Shown: one piece after another, positions 5,442 to 6,180 of the stretch
How the letters are laid out: each line of letters opens with the position of its first letter
How positions within the stretch are numbered: the first letter of the stretch is position 1
DNA from: Deltaproteobacteria bacterium
GTDB lineage: Bacteria > Desulfobacterota > DSM-4660 > Desulfatiglandales > Desulfatiglandaceae
DNA: 6,180 bases
Assembly (NCBI GenBank): GCA_019307645.1
Contig: JAFDJF010000167.1
Coordinates: forward strand, 1-6,180
Direction of reading: 5' to 3'
Position numbers and translations under genes: made by a program
The notes under the pieces: model-generated
The model's input: the letters and a program-made list of their open reading frames with translations, nothing else
The model's database searches: none
Told to the model about the DNA's origin: nothing

Positions 5442-5472
5442 ATCTCCAGATTTCACGATGAAATCTGGAGAT
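5442..5472. repeat. Perfect inverted repeat, 14-bp arms, upstream of the phosphoesterase gene
   Basis: ATCTCCAGATTTCA and TGAAATCTGGAGAT are exact reverse complements around a 3-nt CGA loop. CGGGG and CCCCG blocks further out add an imperfect outer arm (about 5427-5485). No T-run follows on either strand, so it does not look like an intrinsic terminator. It lies 35 nt above the GTG and 107 nt above the preferred ATG, so it could be in the 5' leader. Confidence 0.6.
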
Positions 5473-6180
5473 ACTTGAACCCCCGAAAAAGGCAATAACA
5501 ACCAGTGACAAATAGTGATATTGAATGATCTAAGATGATAAAACAAAACGCTTTTCTCGGCCACCCCTTTTTGGTCAGCCTTTGTGAGCGCCCAGGTTTT
5601 GGTCCAAATGTCACTGAACATCACTGGATGTCTCTGGTCTTCACTTAAACTAGGCATAATTTTTGGCACAATTTGACTAATTGTTTTGGATGTGCACTTT
5701 AAGCATAGATAAGATAAGGGGAGGTTATCTGCATAGCCGTGCTTTGTCATGCTGAGAAAAATTAACTACCAGTCCACAGCAAAATAAACTTATATCTAAC
5801 TTTGTATGATCACAAGATCGGGGAGATTGAAGATCTCAGGAGGATATCACAACTTTTGGTAAAGAGAAAAAGACGAAAAATGAACACGTATTTGACAAGA
5901 TTTTCAGAATTTGCTGGATTTCCTCAAGTATTTTATGCAATTATACTGCGACTCATCTGAAGACCTACAAAATATTGGTAACGTTCAAAAGTGTTTACAT
6001 GTCATTGTAGAGCGAAAAAATTCGATCAATTCCGAACCGCTAATTTCCAGTCAGTTTTGAAGAATCCCGTGGTTCATTTATTGTTCAGAATCGTAATGAT
6101 GTCAATAATCTCTTGATTGATAATCTTTTGAAATCATTAAGGATGTTAAGGATTCAGAAAGCATTTGCCTTGACCTTTGA
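5473..6180. other. Gene-poor region at the right edge, possible decayed coding DNA
   Basis: About 700 bp, AT-rich beyond 5760, with no frame that has a start, a Shine-Dalgarno and a family signature together. Two plus-strand stretches read like protein but are in different frames: 5766-5957 (includes KIGEIEDLRRISQLL, no usable ATG until near its end) and 5896-6057 (includes an ATG at 5935 and 41 codons, with DSSEDLQNIGNVQKCLHVIV). They overlap and could be remnants of one frameshifted gene, or chance. A strong AGGAGG at 5838-5843 is not followed by a well-spaced ATG. TTAAGGATG and TTAAGGATT are adjacent 9-mers at 6137-6154. Confidence 0.35.

Noticed and set aside
5442..5472. Intrinsic terminator
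   Set aside because: No run of T follows the stem on either strand.
5663..5679. Sigma-54 promoter on the plus strand (TTGGCACA...)
   Set aside because: The -24 half is good but the GC of the -12 half is missing at the required spacing, and no plus-strand gene follows.
5310..5750. Open frame of 146 codons on the minus strand upstream of the phosphoesterase
   Set aside because: It overlaps the phosphoesterase N-terminus in another frame, runs through the perfect hairpin, has no Shine-Dalgarno or signal, and its composition shows no family pattern.

Overview
The window is most likely from a Desulfobacterota-type (deltaproteobacterial) Gram-negative bacterium. This rests on the look of the minor pilins, PilX and PilY1, on sigma-54-type promoters, and on an LpxG/YkuE-like membrane phosphoesterase; no rRNA or other taxonomic marker is present. 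Every gene I can support lies on the minus strand, so biological order runs from high to low coordinates.

Right part (about 4.1-6.2 kb): a membrane-anchored metallophosphoesterase (4121-5335, possible earlier GTG start at 5407) with all the expected metal-binding motifs. It is followed by a small mobile-element remnant (4081-4121) and a rho-independent terminator (4002-4022). Upstream of it, about 0.8 kb has no convincing gene but holds a perfect 14-bp-arm hairpin (5442-5472).

Left part (1-3.56 kb): a type IV pilus minor-pilin and tip cluster in the order fimT/gspH-like, pilW, pilV, pilX, a small secreted 142-aa protein, and the start of pilY1, which runs off the left edge. The three FTL[LV]E prepilins and PilX should form the priming tip complex that carries the PilY1 adhesin. 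The 142-aa gene overlaps pilY1 by ATGA and is probably co-translated with it. Two sigma-54 (-24/-12) promoter candidates are visible, one before fimT (3623-3639) and a full-consensus one before pilW (2870-2886).

Three points stand out. First, a 179-bp near-palindromic MITE-like element (1822-2000) sits between pilW and pilV, and a 41-bp relative lies right after the phosphoesterase. Both are flanked by short direct repeats, and both sit exactly at a TAG stop codon that the insertion regenerates. Second, FimT, PilW and PilV all carry acidic DxDGDxD or DGxDNDxDGxxDE loops that look like calcium-binding insertions. Third, the operon appears to have two sigma-54 entry points. I saw no CRISPR array, tRNA or rRNA.
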